The position numbers were made by a program, and so were the translations under genes. The notes under the pieces were generated by a model, which did not search any database, had not been told where the DNA came from, and worked only from the letters and a program-made list of their open reading frames with translations. From an uncultured Glaciecola sp. (lineage in GTDB: Bacteria > Pseudomonadota > Gammaproteobacteria > Enterobacterales > Alteromonadaceae): a stretch of DNA of 64,000 bases. This document shows positions 8,037-17,922 of this stretch, in pieces. The stretch covers positions 1 to 64,000 of the forward strand of contig CANMCE010000004.1 in NCBI GenBank assembly GCA_947496235.1. Reading direction: 5' to 3'. The first letter of the stretch is position 1. The number at the start of each line of letters is the position of its first letter.

Positions 8037-10607
8037 CTAAATAATGGTTAAAGCATCATTTTCCACATCAATTCTGACCGTATCCTTATCTTTGAGCTGA
8101 CCTGCAAGCAAGGTTTCTGCCAATGGATTTTCAATCTGAGTTTGAATAGCTCTTTTTAGCGGTCTCGCCCCAAAAACTGGGTCAAAGCCTGCCTCAGCGA
8201 GTTTATCTAAGGCCCCTGCAGATATTTCTAGTTTAAGATTCATTTCATTTAAGCGTTGACGTAAACCCGCTAACTGAATCTTAGCGATAGCTTTAATCTG
8301 CTCTTTTGCAAGAGGATGGAATACTACTATATCGTCAACACGGTTAATGAATTCAGGTCTAAAGTGCTGTCCTAACACTTGCATAACGCTTGATTTCATC
8401 TGTTCGTAGTTCTCTTCCCCAGCTTGGGCCTGAATGATATCGGAGCCTAGGTTAGAGGTCATAATGATTAAGGTATTTTTAAAATCGACTGTTCGTCCTT
8501 GCCCGTCGGTCAACCTACCGTCATCTAACACTTGTAGCAAAATGTTAAATACATCTGGATGCGCTTTCTCTACCTCGTCCAGTAATATTACCGAATAGGG
8601 CTTACGTCGCACGGCTTCGGTTAAATACCCGCCCTCTTCGTAGCCAACGTATCCAGGAGGAGCACCTACAAGACGCGATACTGAATGCTTCTCCATGAAT
8701 TCCGACATATCAATACGTATCAAGGCACTTTCGGTATCGAACATAAAATTGGCCAAGGCTTTACAAAGTTCAGTTTTACCAACCCCCGTAGGTCCTAGAA
8801 ACAAGAACGAACCTGTAGGTTTATCAGGATCTGCCAAACCTGCACGAGATCGTCTGATGGCACTAGACACTGCCTTCACAGCTTCGGCCTGTCCTACAAC
8901 ACGTTTGGTTAGCACTTGTTCCATATTGACTAATTTTTCTTTCTCACTTTCAAGCATTTTAGATACAGGGATTCCTGTCCACCTGGAAAGGACATCAGCA
9001 ATTTCTACATCGGTAACTTTATTTTTAAGTAATTGATTTTCTGAAGATTCCATTTCAGACGCTTTTTCCAGTCTTTGTTCTAGTTCTGGAATTCTGCCAT
9101 ATTGAAGTTCAGACATTCGGTTTAAATCCGATGCCCTTCTGGCAATTTCAAGATCTAGCTTAGCTTGTTCAAGCTCCGCTTTAATACCCTGCGTGCCCTG
9201 CATTGCATCTTTCTCAGAGTTCCAAACTTTTTCTAGCTCGGCAAATTTCACTTCAGCTTGCTCTCTCTCTAATTCAATCACCTCTAAACGCTTGTGACTA
9301 GCATCGTCGGTTTCTTTTGCAAGTGCCTGCTCTTCCAGTTTCAATTGAATAATACGTCTTTCAAGTCGATCCATTTCTTCTGGTTTAGAATCAATTTGCA
9401 TACGAATACTAGAAGCCGCCTCATCGATCAAATCTATGGCCTTGTCGGGCAATTGTCTGTCGCTAATGTATCGATGGGATAAGGTAGCGGCTGCAACAAT
9501 CGCAGGATCGGTAATATCAACTGAGTGGTGCAGTTCGTAACGTTCTTTTAAGCCCCTTAAAATAGCAATTGTGTCTTCAACAGTTGGTTGATCCACTTGC
9601 ACCTTTTGGAAACGTCTTTCTAACGCTGCGTCTTTTTCAATGTACTGGCGATATTCATCTAAAGTAGTTGCTCCTACACAATGCAATTCTCCTCTAGCTA
9701 AGGCGGGTTTTAGCATGTTTCCAGCATCCATTGCGCCATCTGTCTTACCAGCCCCTACCATGGTATGCAATTCATCAATAAAGAGAATGACTCTACCCTC
9801 TTCTTTGGCAAGCTCAGTCAAAACGGCTTTGAGCCTTTCCTCAAATTCCCCTCTATATTTGGCACCAGCTAAAAGTGCTCCCATGTCTAAAGAAAGTACT
9901 CTTTTGTTTTTTAATCCTTCAGGCACCTCACCGTTGATGATCCGTTGTGCTAGCCCCTCGACAATTGCTGTTTTACCTACACCGGGCTCACCAATTAACA
10001 CTGGGTTATTTTTAGTTCGTCGTTGTAACACCTGGACTGTGCGTCTAATTTCTTCATCACGCCCAATAACAGGATCTAATTTCCCCTGTTCAGCTCGTTC
10101 AGTGAGATCAGTGGTAAATTTTTCCAATGCCTGTCTAACATCTTCAGCACTTTGGTCTGTTACTTTTTGACCACCGCGCATTTTATCGATTCCAGCTTCA
10201 ACTTTATTCGCGTCTAAGCCTTGCTGTTTCAACATAGAGCCTAAAGCACCAGTATCTTCTAAAGCTGCAAGAACAAATAATTCAGAAGTGATATATTCAT
10301 CTTTGCGTTTTTGCGCTAACTTGTCGCAAATATTTAAAAGTCGACCGGTATCTCTGCCAAGTTGAACATCACCTGCTATACCCTGAATCTTAGGTAGTTT
10401 TTCTACCGCTTCACTAAGTGAAGAACGAAGCGCGTTTACGTTCACCCCTATGAGATCCAATAAAGGACGAACTGTCCCGCCTTGTTGATTTAACAATGCA
10501 GACATCAAATGTACTGGTTCTATGTATTGGTTATCTCTTCCTAATGCCAAGGATTGTGCATCAGAAATAGCGATTTGAAACTTGTTTGTGAATTTATCTA
10601 ATCGCAT
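8037..10607 (-). CDS. clpB: ATP-dependent chaperone ClpB (disaggregase)
   Basis: 856 residues, the usual length for ClpB. This Hsp100 hexamer pulls polypeptides out of aggregates together with DnaK/DnaJ/GrpE. The Clp N-domain covers about 1-145. NBD1 has the Walker A motif GEPGVGKTA near residue 205 and Walker [14 protein letters not shown]. The coiled-coil middle domain spans about 410-520. NBD2 has GPTGVGKTE near 605, and a C-terminal D2-small domain follows. GGAG lies 8 nt before the ATG. It is the last gene of the conserved rluD-pgeF-clpB group but has its own heat-shock promoter in the 81-bp gap upstream. Confidence 0.97.
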   Translation of the reverse strand: MRLDKFTNKFQIAISDAQSLALGRDNQYIEPVHLMSALLNQQGGTVRPLLDLIGVNVNALRSSLSEAVEKLPKIQGIAGDVQLGRDTGRLLNICDKLAQKRKDEYITSELFVLAALEDTGALGSMLKQQGLDANKVEAGIDKMRGGQKVTDQSAEDVRQALEKFTTDLTERAEQGKLDPVIGRDEEIRRTVQVLQRRTKNNPVLIGEPGVGKTAIVEGLAQRIINGEVPEGLKNKRVLSLDMGALLAGAKYRGEFEERLKAVLTELAKEEGRVILFIDELHTMVGAGKTDGAMDAGNMLKPALARGELHCVGATTLDEYRQYIEKDAALERRFQKVQVDQPTVEDTIAILRGLKERYELHHSVDITDPAIVAAATLSHRYISDRQLPDKAIDLIDEAASSIRMQIDSKPEEMDRLERRIIQLKLEEQALAKETDDASHKRLEVIELEREQAEVKFAELEKVWNSEKDAMQGTQGIKAELEQAKLDLEIARRASDLNRMSELQYGRIPELEQRLEKASEMESSENQLLKNKVTDVEIADVLSRWTGIPVSKMLESEKEKLVNMEQVLTKRVVGQAEAVKAVSSAIRRSRAGLADPDKPTGSFLFLGPTGVGKTELCKALANFMFDTESALIRIDMSEFMEKHSVSRLVGAPPGYVGYEEGGYLTEAVRRKPYSVILLDEVEKAHPDVFNILLQVLDDGRLTDGQGRTVDFKNTLIIMTSNLGSDIIQAQAGEENYEQMKSSVMQVLGQHFRPEFINRVDDIVVFHPLAKEQIKAIAKIQLAGLRQRLNEMNLKLEISAGALDKLAEAGFDPVFGARPLKRAIQTQIENPLAETLLAGQLKDKDTVRIDVENDALTII

Positions 10608-10639
10608 ATCTTAATTTCTCCAAAATTACCCTACACAGG

Positions 10640-10668
10640 ATATGGGTATTACAGGGGGTCATTTCAAG
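10640..10668 (-). promoter_or_regulatory. Sigma-32 heat-shock promoter of clpB
   Basis: The minus strand reads CTTGAAA (10668-10662), 14 bp, then ACCCATAT (10647-10640). The sigma-32 consensus is CTTGAAA-N13/14-CCCCATnT. The site lies 33 bp before the clpB start codon. Confidence 0.8.
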
Positions 10669-10688
10669 ACAAAACGATTAAAAATTTA

Positions 10689-11432
10689 TCAAGTTTTGAT
10701 AATTACAGTGACATTTCTACCGGTTTGTTGAATGTCCGAGTGGGTCGCTTGACGGTGCGAAAAAAAGCGCTCATCCCGATAGCTACAAATGTTGCTCAGT
10801 TGTATATTTTCTACTCCCGCATTATTTAATATTTGTTGGCAGATAGCGGGTAAGTCTAATAAATACTTATTATTTAAAGAAGAAGGCCGGATGCAGCTTG
10901 AATACTGAGTAAAATATTTAATCACGTCCAGACCAACTTCAAACTTTTCTTGGCTAATACTAGGTCCGATCCAGACGGCTAAACGAGTTGGATCAGCAAA
11001 ATTAGCAACAGCTTTTTCAACAATTCCTTCTGCAAGTCCGCGCCAGCCTGCATGCACAGCTGCTACTTCGATTCCATCAGTCATGACAATGGGTAAACAG
11101 TCTGCAGTCATCACACATAAAGGTAAGTGTTTTTGGCTAGTAAAAATACCGTCTGCTATGGTAGAGGGCTCCATAGTATTTTTATCAACGTCAATAATCT
11201 GATTCGAATGCTGTTGATTCATAAACACAGGGAAATTACATGTATTGCCGGTAAGTTGTTGACAATATTCAAATAAATATCCTCTGTTTTGCAACACAGC
11301 GTCTCTATTATCGCCAACATGCAGTCCCATGTTCAAACTATCATAGGGTACTAAGCTTTCCCCTTGCTCCCGTGTACAACTAAAACAAACTACATTGGGA
11401 GCTAGCAAATAAGTTGGCGAGATAGTTTTCAA
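10689..11432 (-). CDS. pgeF: Peptidoglycan editing factor / multicopper-oxidase-like protein PgeF (YfiH)
   Basis: 247 residues of the DUF152/YfiH family. Members have been described as laccase-like or purine-nucleoside enzymes. In E. coli the protein removes wrongly incorporated serine from peptidoglycan precursors. The family metal-binding motifs are present: CVMTADCLPI, AAVHAGWRGLAEGIV and WIGPSISQEKFEVG, carrying the conserved Cys and His residues. The start overlaps the rluD stop by 4 bp (ATGA), so the two are translationally coupled, as in the E. coli rluD-yfiH-clpB order. The precise substrate in this organism is not shown by the sequence. Confidence 0.9.
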   Translation of the reverse strand: MKTISPTYLLAPNVVCFSCTREQGESLVPYDSLNMGLHVGDNRDAVLQNRGYLFEYCQQLTGNTCNFPVFMNQQHSNQIIDVDKNTMEPSTIADGIFTSQKHLPLCVMTADCLPIVMTDGIEVAAVHAGWRGLAEGIVEKAVANFADPTRLAVWIGPSISQEKFEVGLDVIKYFTQYSSCIRPSSLNNKYLLDLPAICQQILNNAGVENIQLSNICSYRDERFFSHRQATHSDIQQTGRNVTVIIKT

Positions 11433-12415
11433 TAGTCCATCAAATCCGGGTTTTCTTGAACATCTTGTTTAAGCACATTGATTAACTGCACCATATCCTG
11501 AGGAATTTCCGCCTGCCATGTCATTAATTCATTTGTACTTGGATGCTGTAAGGTGATTTGAGCAGCATGAAGGGCTTGTCTTTTAAAGTTCCGTAAACAA
11601 CTCGCTAAAGCTTCACTGGCCTTTTTAGGCGGTCGAGGACGGCCTCCATACTGAGTATCACCAACCAAAGGATGTTTGATATGAGCCATATGCACTCTTA
11701 TTTGGTGAGTTCGCCCTGTCTCCAACTTCAACCTGAGATGGGTATGCGCACGAAACTTTTCAATAATCCTATAGTGAGTAACCGCAGGTTTTCCTGTTTC
11801 TCTAACCGCCATAAGCGTGCGTTTACTTGGATGTCTGCCGATATTTTCATCCACGAAACCACCACCAATAAGATTCCCCATGACGACTGCTTCGTATTCT
11901 CGCCCCATGCTTCTAGACTGTAACTGCTCGACTAAATGACGCTGAGATTCAATGGTTTTCGCCACCACCATTAGACCTGTAGTATCTTTGTCTAACCGAT
12001 GTACAATGCCTGCTCTTGGAATTTTATCGATGTTTGGACAATGTGCTAATAGAGCATTGAGCAAAGTCCCAGTAGAATTACCTGCCCCTGGATGCACGAC
12101 TAAACCAGCGGGTTTATTAATGATAAGGATTTCATCGTCTTCATACACAATATTGATATCAATATCTTCGGCCTGATTACGGACTTGAACCTCTTGGAAA
12201 GCCGCAATATTAACGACTTCTTCACCTTTCATCTTAGTTCGAGGGATGGTTAAAACACTGTTGTCTATTTCAACACAGCCAGATTCAATCCATTCTTTTA
12301 TTTTAGTTCTTGAATAATCGGGGAACATTTCCGCCAGACATTGGTCAAGTCTTTTGTTAAAACTTTGCTCAGGTATGATTCCACTAAGCATGATTTTCGT
12401 TGTTTGTTCTGACAT
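11429..12415 (-). CDS. rluD: 23S rRNA pseudouridine synthase RluD
   Basis: 328 residues from the ATG at 12415. This start matches the family N-terminus, and it lies 29 bp from a TATAAT box that would leave any earlier start untranscribed. An S4 RNA-binding domain covers about 15-75 (DQCLAEMFPDYSRTKIKEWI). The RluA-type catalytic domain has the motif HRLDKDTTG with nucleophile Asp142, and RTHQIRVH downstream. It converts U1911, U1915 and U1917 of helix 69 in 23S rRNA to pseudouridine. It is divergent from bamD, as in E. coli. Confidence 0.93.
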   Translation of the reverse strand: MSEQTTKIMLSGIIPEQSFNKRLDQCLAEMFPDYSRTKIKEWIESGCVEIDNSVLTIPRTKMKGEEVVNIAAFQEVQVRNQAEDIDINIVYEDDEILIINKPAGLVVHPGAGNSTGTLLNALLAHCPNIDKIPRAGIVHRLDKDTTGLMVVAKTIESQRHLVEQLQSRSMGREYEAVVMGNLIGGGFVDENIGRHPSKRTLMAVRETGKPAVTHYRIIEKFRAHTHLRLKLETGRTHQIRVHMAHIKHPLVGDTQYGGRPRPPKKASEALASCLRNFKRQALHAAQITLQHPSTNELMTWQAEIPQDMVQLINVLKQDVQENPDLMDY

Positions 12416-12443
12416 AATAACGCGCAAAATTGAGTGTGAATGG

Positions 12444-12452
12444 ATTATAGCA
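12444..12452 (-). promoter_or_regulatory. Extended -10 promoter of rluD
   Basis: The minus strand reads TGCTATAAT (12452-12444), an extended -10 element with a perfect TATAAT. No good -35 hexamer is visible 16-18 bp upstream. The start of transcription would be near 12437, giving a leader of about 22 nt before the chosen rluD ATG. Confidence 0.5.
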
Positions 12453-12552
12453 AGCACAAAGAAGAAATAGCAGGCTTTAAGCTACTGCTATTGCAAAATA
12501 ATAGTGTAGAATATCGGGAATTATTTTGAAATTTAAAAAGAGCAATATTCAA

Positions 12553-13311
12553 ATGAAAAAAGTTTTGGTTGCGACCTTGTGTATCGCAGCATTTGGTTTA
12601 GCTGGCTGTACCAGCTCAGAAGAAGAAGAACGAGAATTAGTAGCCAATCAAGGAGCTAGCGCTTTATATCAGCAAGCAAAAAGAAATATGGATCTTGGTA
12701 ATTTTACCGCTGCTGCTGAAATTTTAAGTACCATTGATTCAAGATTTCCGTTTGGACAATTATCTCACCAAGTACAACTTGATCTAATTTATGCTTACTA
12801 TAAAACCGGCAATAGAGAACAAACATTAGCGACTATCGACCGATTTATTCGCCTAAATCCAAATCATTCTGATGTAGATTACGCTATGTATATGCGTGGC
12901 TTGGTCAATATGGAAAGTGATAACAACCTGTTCCAAGATTTGTTTAACGTAGATCGTGGTGACCGCGATCCCAGCGCATCCCGTGAAGCCTTTGAAGATT
13001 TTCGACGTTTACTTGAAAAGCTACCAGACTCTAAATATGCCGACGATGCTAAGCAACGCATGGTTGCAATTAAAGATAGACTCGCTCGCCACGAAATCTC
13101 AGTTGCTCGTTTTTACATGCGTAGAGAAGCATGGGTTGCGGCAGCAAACCGTGGTCGATATGTTTTAGAATATTTTGCTGATACTGCACAAGTGCAGCCC
13201 GCCCTTGAGATCATGGTAGAAAGCTATGATCAAATTGGATTAGAGCAATTAAAGCAAAACGCTCTAAAAACATTGAAACTAAATTATCCAGACAGCGATT
13301 TTATCCGCTAA
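12553..13311 (+). CDS. bamD: Outer membrane protein assembly factor BamD (YfiO lipoprotein)
   Basis: 252 residues. The start is the ATG at 12553, which begins a lipoprotein signal with lipobox LAGC (acylated Cys19). An upstream in-frame TTG at 12526 would bury this signal. The rest is TPR-like helices (SALYQQAKRNMDLGNF, HQVQLDLIYAYYKTGN), typical of BamD, the essential partner of BamA in inserting beta-barrel proteins into the outer membrane. It is monocistronic and divergent from rluD. It converges on the chrR gene with a 15-bp gap and no evident terminator. Confidence 0.93.
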   Translation: MKKVLVATLCIAAFGLAGCTSSEEEERELVANQGASALYQQAKRNMDLGNFTAAAEILSTIDSRFPFGQLSHQVQLDLIYAYYKTGNREQTLATIDRFIRLNPNHSDVDYAMYMRGLVNMESDNNLFQDLFNVDRGDRDPSASREAFEDFRRLLEKLPDSKYADDAKQRMVAIKDRLARHEISVARFYMRREAWVAAANRGRYVLEYFADTAQVQPALEIMVESYDQIGLEQLKQNALKTLKLNYPDSDFIR

Positions 13312-13326
13312 CACTCGGGCAGTAGA

Positions 13327-14028
13327 TTAATCCGTATTAGCTTTAAAATATAAATTGCTAAGCGGATTAATTAGCTTTGCCCAACCATCAGTGAAATGCA
13401 GTGGACTGTCCACAATGCTGAAAACCAAACACCCGTTATGATTTGCTGTGTAAGGGGAATGGGTATGGGAATCGTTTAAAAATATCAAATCCCCACTATC
13501 GTAGCTAGACATTCCATCTGAAAATTGCCCATCAATGACCAAGGTAATTTCGTTTCCCGTATGGCTGTGTTCCGGCACCACACAACCTTGCTCCATATAA
13601 ATGAACTGGGCAAGATTTTTACCGCCTATGGTTACCCCTGCTTGCCAGATTTTACCAAGATGTTTTGACCAGCCTTGATTTCTCGCTTTCTCTGCAAAGC
13701 GTTGTAATGGTTGGGGGATATTAAATACCTTACCTTCAAGTTGTAAGGTTGTGGTAACTACAGATTGTGGGACTGGACAGTAATAGCCGTCGCAAAACGG
13801 CTTGTCTTCAGTTATGTCTTTAAACATTTGAGAAAAATCAACATTGTCAGCAAAACTGTTGTGGCTGCTTTCAAACGAATTCACCGCGCGCTCTTGTAAT
13901 AAATCGAATGATTCCATGCATTTTTTGCACATATCCATGTGCGACGCTATCATCAGTGATAGCGCAGGGGACATATTACCCTCAGCAAATTGACTCAGTT
14001 GTTGAGCGCTAGGGTGAAATCTAATCAT
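13327..14028 (-). CDS. chrR: ChrR-type zinc anti-sigma factor with cupin domain
   Basis: 233 residues. The N-terminal anti-sigma domain carries the zinc ligands His5, His30, Cys34 and Cys37 (ASHMDMCKKC). The C-terminal cupin domain carries His154, His156, Glu160 and His190. These match, in kind and spacing, the two metal sites of Rhodobacter sphaeroides ChrR, which holds its ECF sigma factor until singlet oxygen or organic peroxide is present. The gene overlaps the sigma factor gene by 8 bp, so the pair is cotranslated. By homology it is cytoplasmic. Confidence 0.88.
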   Translation of the reverse strand: MIRFHPSAQQLSQFAEGNMSPALSLMIASHMDMCKKCMESFDLLQERAVNSFESSHNSFADNVDFSQMFKDITEDKPFCDGYYCPVPQSVVTTTLQLEGKVFNIPQPLQRFAEKARNQGWSKHLGKIWQAGVTIGGKNLAQFIYMEQGCVVPEHSHTGNEITLVIDGQFSDGMSSYDSGDLIFLNDSHTHSPYTANHNGCLVFSIVDSPLHFTDGWAKLINPLSNLYFKANTD

Positions 14029-14635
14029 ACTCTTTAAGCATATCCTTCAAACGTTGTAACGCTAATCGTGTTCTAGACTTAACCGTACCTAAAGGAATAT
14101 CTAAGTCATCAGCAACTTCTTGTTGAGATTTGCCATCAATGTAAATTGCCTCTACAACGGCTTTTTGCTTTTTAGGCAATCCTTCAAAAAACTGCCCCAC
14201 TTCCTCCAACGTAATTTGTTGGTCCAGCGGTGCAATTTTAGTGTCAGCTGTTTGCTCACACAAAATTGGCCAAATATCATCAGAACACACATCTTCTTTT
14301 CTGTTTTGTAACTTTCGCAACATATCAAAACGTATGTTTCTAGCAATGGTGAAAATCCAAGTAGATGGACTTCCTTTCTCCGAATTAAATAGGTGCGCTT
14401 TCTGCCAAACATTAGACATTGTGTCTTGCACTAGCTCCATTGCAAGCGCCTCATTACCCATTTGTTTCAACGCATAAGAGCGCAATCTTGGTGCAAAATA
14501 ACTGAACACCTTGGAAAAGGCTATTTTACATCGCTTGTTTGCTACAGTGTCTAAATACTGAGCCATTTCTACTGCACATTCTTTAGGCTTACAATCTTCT
14601 CGCTTTTGATTTTCCAGTGGAATTCCGATCAACAT
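14021..14635 (-). CDS. ECF sigma factor, RpoE/ChrR (ECF11-like) class
   Basis: 204 residues with sigma region 2 (about 45-110, DTMSNVWQKAHLF and STWIFTIARN) and region 4 (about 145-200, KSQQEVADDLDIPLGTVKSR). Pairing with a ChrR anti-sigma factor places it in the singlet-oxygen response group. It is distinct from the envelope-stress RpoE encoded at 49.7 kb. AAGGG lies 8 nt before the ATG. Its likely targets are the lipid-modification operon starting at 15483 and possibly its own operon. I found no clear copy of the TGATC-type -35 box upstream of this gene itself. Confidence 0.88.
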   Translation of the reverse strand: MLIGIPLENQKREDCKPKECAVEMAQYLDTVANKRCKIAFSKVFSYFAPRLRSYALKQMGNEALAMELVQDTMSNVWQKAHLFNSEKGSPSTWIFTIARNIRFDMLRKLQNRKEDVCSDDIWPILCEQTADTKIAPLDQQITLEEVGQFFEGLPKKQKAVVEAIYIDGKSQQEVADDLDIPLGTVKSRTRLALQRLKDMLKEYD

Positions 14636-14768
14636 GATTTTTACCCTTTTCGTTTTTCAACTTGCGTAGAACTTCAGTATACGCAAAGATTTATGAACAA
14701 AAAGTGAAATAAATTTAATATACAGGTCAGTTTTTTCGAAACCATTAAAAATCCAACAGAAAGTTCTA

Positions 14769-15335
14769 TTAATCAATAAGTTGATTTAAATAGGCAACGA
14801 CTCTGTTCGTATCGCCATGATGTAAAAAATGTTGTTTTTGCTCTGCATTCACGGGTAACAATTCAATCCAGCGATTAATTACCCACTCTGGTTCGTCAAA
14901 CTTCAACTCCGAATACAACTTCGCAACTTCTGGATATTTGTCGTATATTTCCTTGAGTCTGTTGGTTGCGGATTGCAAATCATATGTATTGCCAGATGAT
15001 GACCATATTTCGCAAGGTTCGCACTCACCTATCCGCAGACCATCCGGTTCGGTCGCTATGTTGTGAATCTTTACACAATATTGGCCTTCAACCGTAATAC
15101 CCAACAGGCCGTCCTTCAAAATGTCAAAATCGATTACATTGCAGTAAGTCCCTAGGGGAAATATGTGTGAATTTGATTGTTTGTTACCCGAGGTATTTAA
15201 CATGCAAACAACAAAACCACCGTTATTCGCACAAACCTCTTTCACCATTCGTGTGTATCTTGGTTCGAATATTCTTAGTGCCAATCTACCTTCGGGTAAC
15301 AAATGTGAAGATAAAGGAAACAGTGGCAACTTCAT
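14769..15335 (-). CDS. LON substrate-binding domain protein
   Basis: 188 residues that match the N-terminal substrate-binding domain of Lon protease (start MKLPLFPLSSHLLPEGRLAL, then RIFEPRY). No AAA or peptidase domain is present. Such stand-alone LON-domain proteins are common and of unknown biochemical role. It lies between the ECF sigma factor gene and the divergent lipid operon, so it may belong to the same stress response; that is inference from position. There is no strong ribosome-binding site. The 133 bp between this gene and the sigma gene show no terminator. Confidence 0.75.
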   Translation of the reverse strand: MKLPLFPLSSHLLPEGRLALRIFEPRYTRMVKEVCANNGGFVVCMLNTSGNKQSNSHIFPLGTYCNVIDFDILKDGLLGITVEGQYCVKIHNIATEPDGLRIGECEPCEIWSSSGNTYDLQSATNRLKEIYDKYPEVAKLYSELKFDEPEWVINRWIELLPVNAEQKQHFLHHGDTNRVVAYLNQLID

Positions 15336-15429
15336 TTTTATTTTGACCGTGATGATTAACTTATCTCATAAGTACAAGAAATTGTCTGAGTTGGATTAGT
15401 TCGACTATTAATTAAAAATTATTAATGGT

Positions 15430-15457
15430 TGATCTGGTCTGAAAATCAGCCTGTATC
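15430..15457 (+). promoter_or_regulatory. Candidate ECF11-type promoter of the lipid-modification operon
   Basis: TGATCT (15430-15435), 16 bp, then TGTATC (15452-15457), starting 25 bp before the first ATG of the operon. RpoE/ChrR-class sigma factors are known to favour TGATC at -35 and a CGTA- or TA-rich -10. The match is good at -35 and partial at -10. Confidence 0.45.
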
Positions 15458-15482
15458 TGAATAAAAACTTTTACCAGACCTT

Positions 15483-15905
15483 ATGCATTTATTAGACAAG
15501 TTTTCTACATTTTATTCTGATTTGGCGTCGATGAAAGTCGATAAATTATCTGAAATCTACAGTCAGAATGTGGTCTTTGCCGACCCTGTAGGTAGGTACG
15601 AAGGTATCTCTGCAGTTGAAAATTATTTTACTAAGTTGTTAAAAAACGCAAAGTATTGTGAATTTGATATTCACGACAAATTGTCCACCACGGATGGCCA
15701 CCACGTCATAACATGGACGATGAAGTACATTTCATCACGAATCAATAATGGAAAGCCGGTAAGTGTTGACGGAATCACTTGGCTAGAAACTCAAGACAAT
15801 AAAATTACATTGCACAGAGACTATTACGATCTTGGACAAATGGCTTACGAACACGTGCCGATCTTGGGCTATTTCGTTAAAAGTGTGAAAAGGAGAATTG
15901 GCTAA
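15483..15905 (+). CDS. NTF2-like / SnoaL-type small protein (nuclear transport factor 2 fold)
   Basis: 140 residues with the features of NTF2/SnoaL-like cone-fold proteins: SEIYSQNVVFADPVGRYEGISAV near the start, then ITWTMKYISSR and DGITWLETQDNKI. Proteins of this fold bind small hydrophobic ligands or act as isomerases. In ECF/ChrR-linked operons a member regularly comes first, before the SDR and FAD genes. The stop overlaps the next start (TAATG). The substrate is unknown. There is little sign of a Shine-Dalgarno sequence before the ATG. Confidence 0.7.
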   Translation: MHLLDKFSTFYSDLASMKVDKLSEIYSQNVVFADPVGRYEGISAVENYFTKLLKNAKYCEFDIHDKLSTTDGHHVITWTMKYISSRINNGKPVSVDGITWLETQDNKITLHRDYYDLGQMAYEHVPILGYFVKSVKRRIG

Positions 15906-16633
15906 TGGCTAAAGTGTTAGTTACCGGAGCAACATCAGGTATTGGCGAAGCCTTTGTCAAGAAATTAGCACAAGAAGGGCATAATGTTATTGCTTGTGGT
16001 CGAAATAAAGAAAAACTACAACAGCTTTCTCAGTCTCCGAATATCGAAGCATTGCAATTTGATGTTACCGACGAAACAGAAACGAAATCCGCACTTAGCG
16101 ATGTTATTGCTGATTACTATGTATTGAACGCTGGTACCTGCGAATATGTGGACATTGATCAGGTTGAAGCCGATATGTTTAAACGCGTATTTACCACAAA
16201 TGTGTTTGGTGCAGCCAACGTGATGGCGGCAATTTTGCCTCGTTGTCGCAAACAAGACACTGTGGTATTTGTTGATAGCCTTGCCCGTTTATTGCCTTTT
16301 CCAAGAAGCCAAGCCTACGGTGGCAGCAAAGCAGCATTGCATTACATGGCCAAAAGTTTTGCTGTAGATCTAGACAGAAAAGGGGTAAAAGTAAAAACAA
16401 TTTCACCGGGTTTTGTAGAAACGCCGTTAACTGATAAAAACGATTTTGATATGCCAATGCGTATCAGCGCCGATGCAGCCGCAGATTATATGTACAAAGG
16501 CATATTTAGTTCTCGGCGTTCAATTTATTTTCCTCTGCGATTCAGTTTAATGATCCGTTTTCTAAATTTACTTCCTGCGTTTTTACAACATAAATTATGT
16601 ATTCGTTTAAGTCGCGGAATGAAAGGGAAGTAG
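15905..16633 (+). CDS. Short-chain dehydrogenase/reductase
   Basis: 242 residues of a classical SDR. The cofactor motif GATSGIGEAF is at about 7-16, NAGTCE near 76, the catalytic Ser in FVDSLARLL, and YGGSKAALHYMAKS supplies Tyr and Lys. A homologue (the RSP_1087 type) lies in the singlet-oxygen sigma-factor regulon of Rhodobacter sphaeroides. It is tightly coupled to the genes on both sides. It probably acts on a lipid or aldehyde intermediate, but the substrate cannot be read from the sequence. Confidence 0.85.
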   Translation: MAKVLVTGATSGIGEAFVKKLAQEGHNVIACGRNKEKLQQLSQSPNIEALQFDVTDETETKSALSDVIADYYVLNAGTCEYVDIDQVEADMFKRVFTTNVFGAANVMAAILPRCRKQDTVVFVDSLARLLPFPRSQAYGGSKAALHYMAKSFAVDLDRKGVKVKTISPGFVETPLTDKNDFDMPMRISADAAADYMYKGIFSSRRSIYFPLRFSLMIRFLNLLPAFLQHKLCIRLSRGMKGK

Positions 16634-16638
16634 TCAAT

Positions 16639-17922
16639 ATGCAAAAGCAACGAATAGCAATAATTGGTTCAGGTATTTCAGGTCTTACGTGCGGCTACCT
16701 GTTAAATGATAGAGCTGACATAACCCTATATGAAGCTGGCGATTATCTGGGCGGCCACACAGCAACAAAAGACATCGAGATTGATGGTCAAGAGTACGCC
16801 ATTGATACTGGTTTTATCGTTTTCAACGACTGGACTTACCCTAACTTTATTAAACTGTTAGATAAAATTGGGGTTAAAAAACAAGCCACCGAAATGAGTT
16901 TTAGTGTCAGAAATAATAGCTCTGAACTAGAATACAATGGCCATAGTCTTAATACTCTTTTTGCTCAGAGAAGAAATCTTTTATCTCCACGTTTTTATCG
17001 ACTCATTCGAGAGATTCTTAGGTTTAATGATTTGTGTAAACAAACGCTCAATAGTGATCTCAATCTGTCTGAAATAACGCTAACAGAGTTTTTACAAAAG
17101 CATGGGTTTTCAGATTATTTTGCGGTTAATTATATCTTGCCAATGTGCGCGGCAATATGGAGTGCAAGCTTAGAAACAGCTGGAAATTTTCCATTGGCAT
17201 TCTTCCTGAAATTTTTTAATAACCATGGACTATTAAATGTCAACGATAGACCTCAATGGTACACTATTGTTGGAGGTTCAAGGGAGTATGTAGGACCACT
17301 AGCAAAAGAATTTTCGAATAAAATTAAACTTTCAACCCCAGTAAAGAAAGTCACAAAAACGTCATCTGGTTTAATTGTTACCACAGACTCGGGGGATGAG
17401 TTATTTGATGATGTTATTTTTGCTTGCCATAGCGATCAAGCTCTGCAACTGCTGGATGTCAGTTCTCTAGACCAAGCATTAAGTAAACAAACAACAAATA
17501 TACTTGGTGCTATCCCCTATGCGTTAAACGATGTAATTCTACACACAGACGTCAAAGTACTTCCTAAACGAAGATTGGCATGGGCTAGCTGGAATTATCA
17601 ACTTCAAGGCACAAAAAACGAACGCGAGGCACCAGCAAAAGTGTCCTACAACATGAATATTTTACAACGTCTACAGGCTAACCGTACCTTTATTGTTACC
17701 TTGAATGATAGGGAAAATATAGACCCTGAGAAAATTCTAGGACAGTACGAATATGCCCACCCACAGTTTAGTCCAAAAATGGTGGCAGCTCAGCAACAAC
17801 GAGCTCAGATTTGTGGTGTCCAAGGTATACATTATTGCGGTGCGTATTGGTACAACGGTTTCCACGAAGATGGCGTTAGAAGTGCCTTGGATGTTTGCAA
17901 ACGCTTTGGAGCGCACCTCTGA
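16639..17922 (+). CDS. FAD-dependent amine-oxidase-like oxidoreductase
   Basis: 427 residues from the ATG at 16639, which is preceded by GGGAAG. An earlier in-frame start inside the SDR gene is unlikely. The N-terminus has the dinucleotide-binding motif IIGSGISGLTCGYLL followed by YEAGDYLGGHTATKD, typical of flavin-containing amine oxidase/desaturase-like proteins. A further FAD-contact region near the C-terminus reads IHYCGAYWYNGFHEDGVRSAL. Homologues sit beside DUF1365 and a cyclopropane-synthase-like gene across bacteria and are thought to act on membrane fatty acids. The stop codon overlaps the next start (TGATG). Confidence 0.85.
   Translation: MQKQRIAIIGSGISGLTCGYLLNDRADITLYEAGDYLGGHTATKDIEIDGQEYAIDTGFIVFNDWTYPNFIKLLDKIGVKKQATEMSFSVRNNSSELEYNGHSLNTLFAQRRNLLSPRFYRLIREILRFNDLCKQTLNSDLNLSEITLTEFLQKHGFSDYFAVNYILPMCAAIWSASLETAGNFPLAFFLKFFNNHGLLNVNDRPQWYTIVGGSREYVGPLAKEFSNKIKLSTPVKKVTKTSSGLIVTTDSGDELFDDVIFACHSDQALQLLDVSSLDQALSKQTTNILGAIPYALNDVILHTDVKVLPKRRLAWASWNYQLQGTKNEREAPAKVSYNMNILQRLQANRTFIVTLNDRENIDPEKILGQYEYAHPQFSPKMVAAQQQRAQICGVQGIHYCGAYWYNGFHEDGVRSALDVCKRFGAHL

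Noticed and set aside
9640..10170. A 176-codon open frame antisense to clpB
   Set aside because: Entirely within the well-conserved ClpB gene; composition is that of a reverse-strand shadow.
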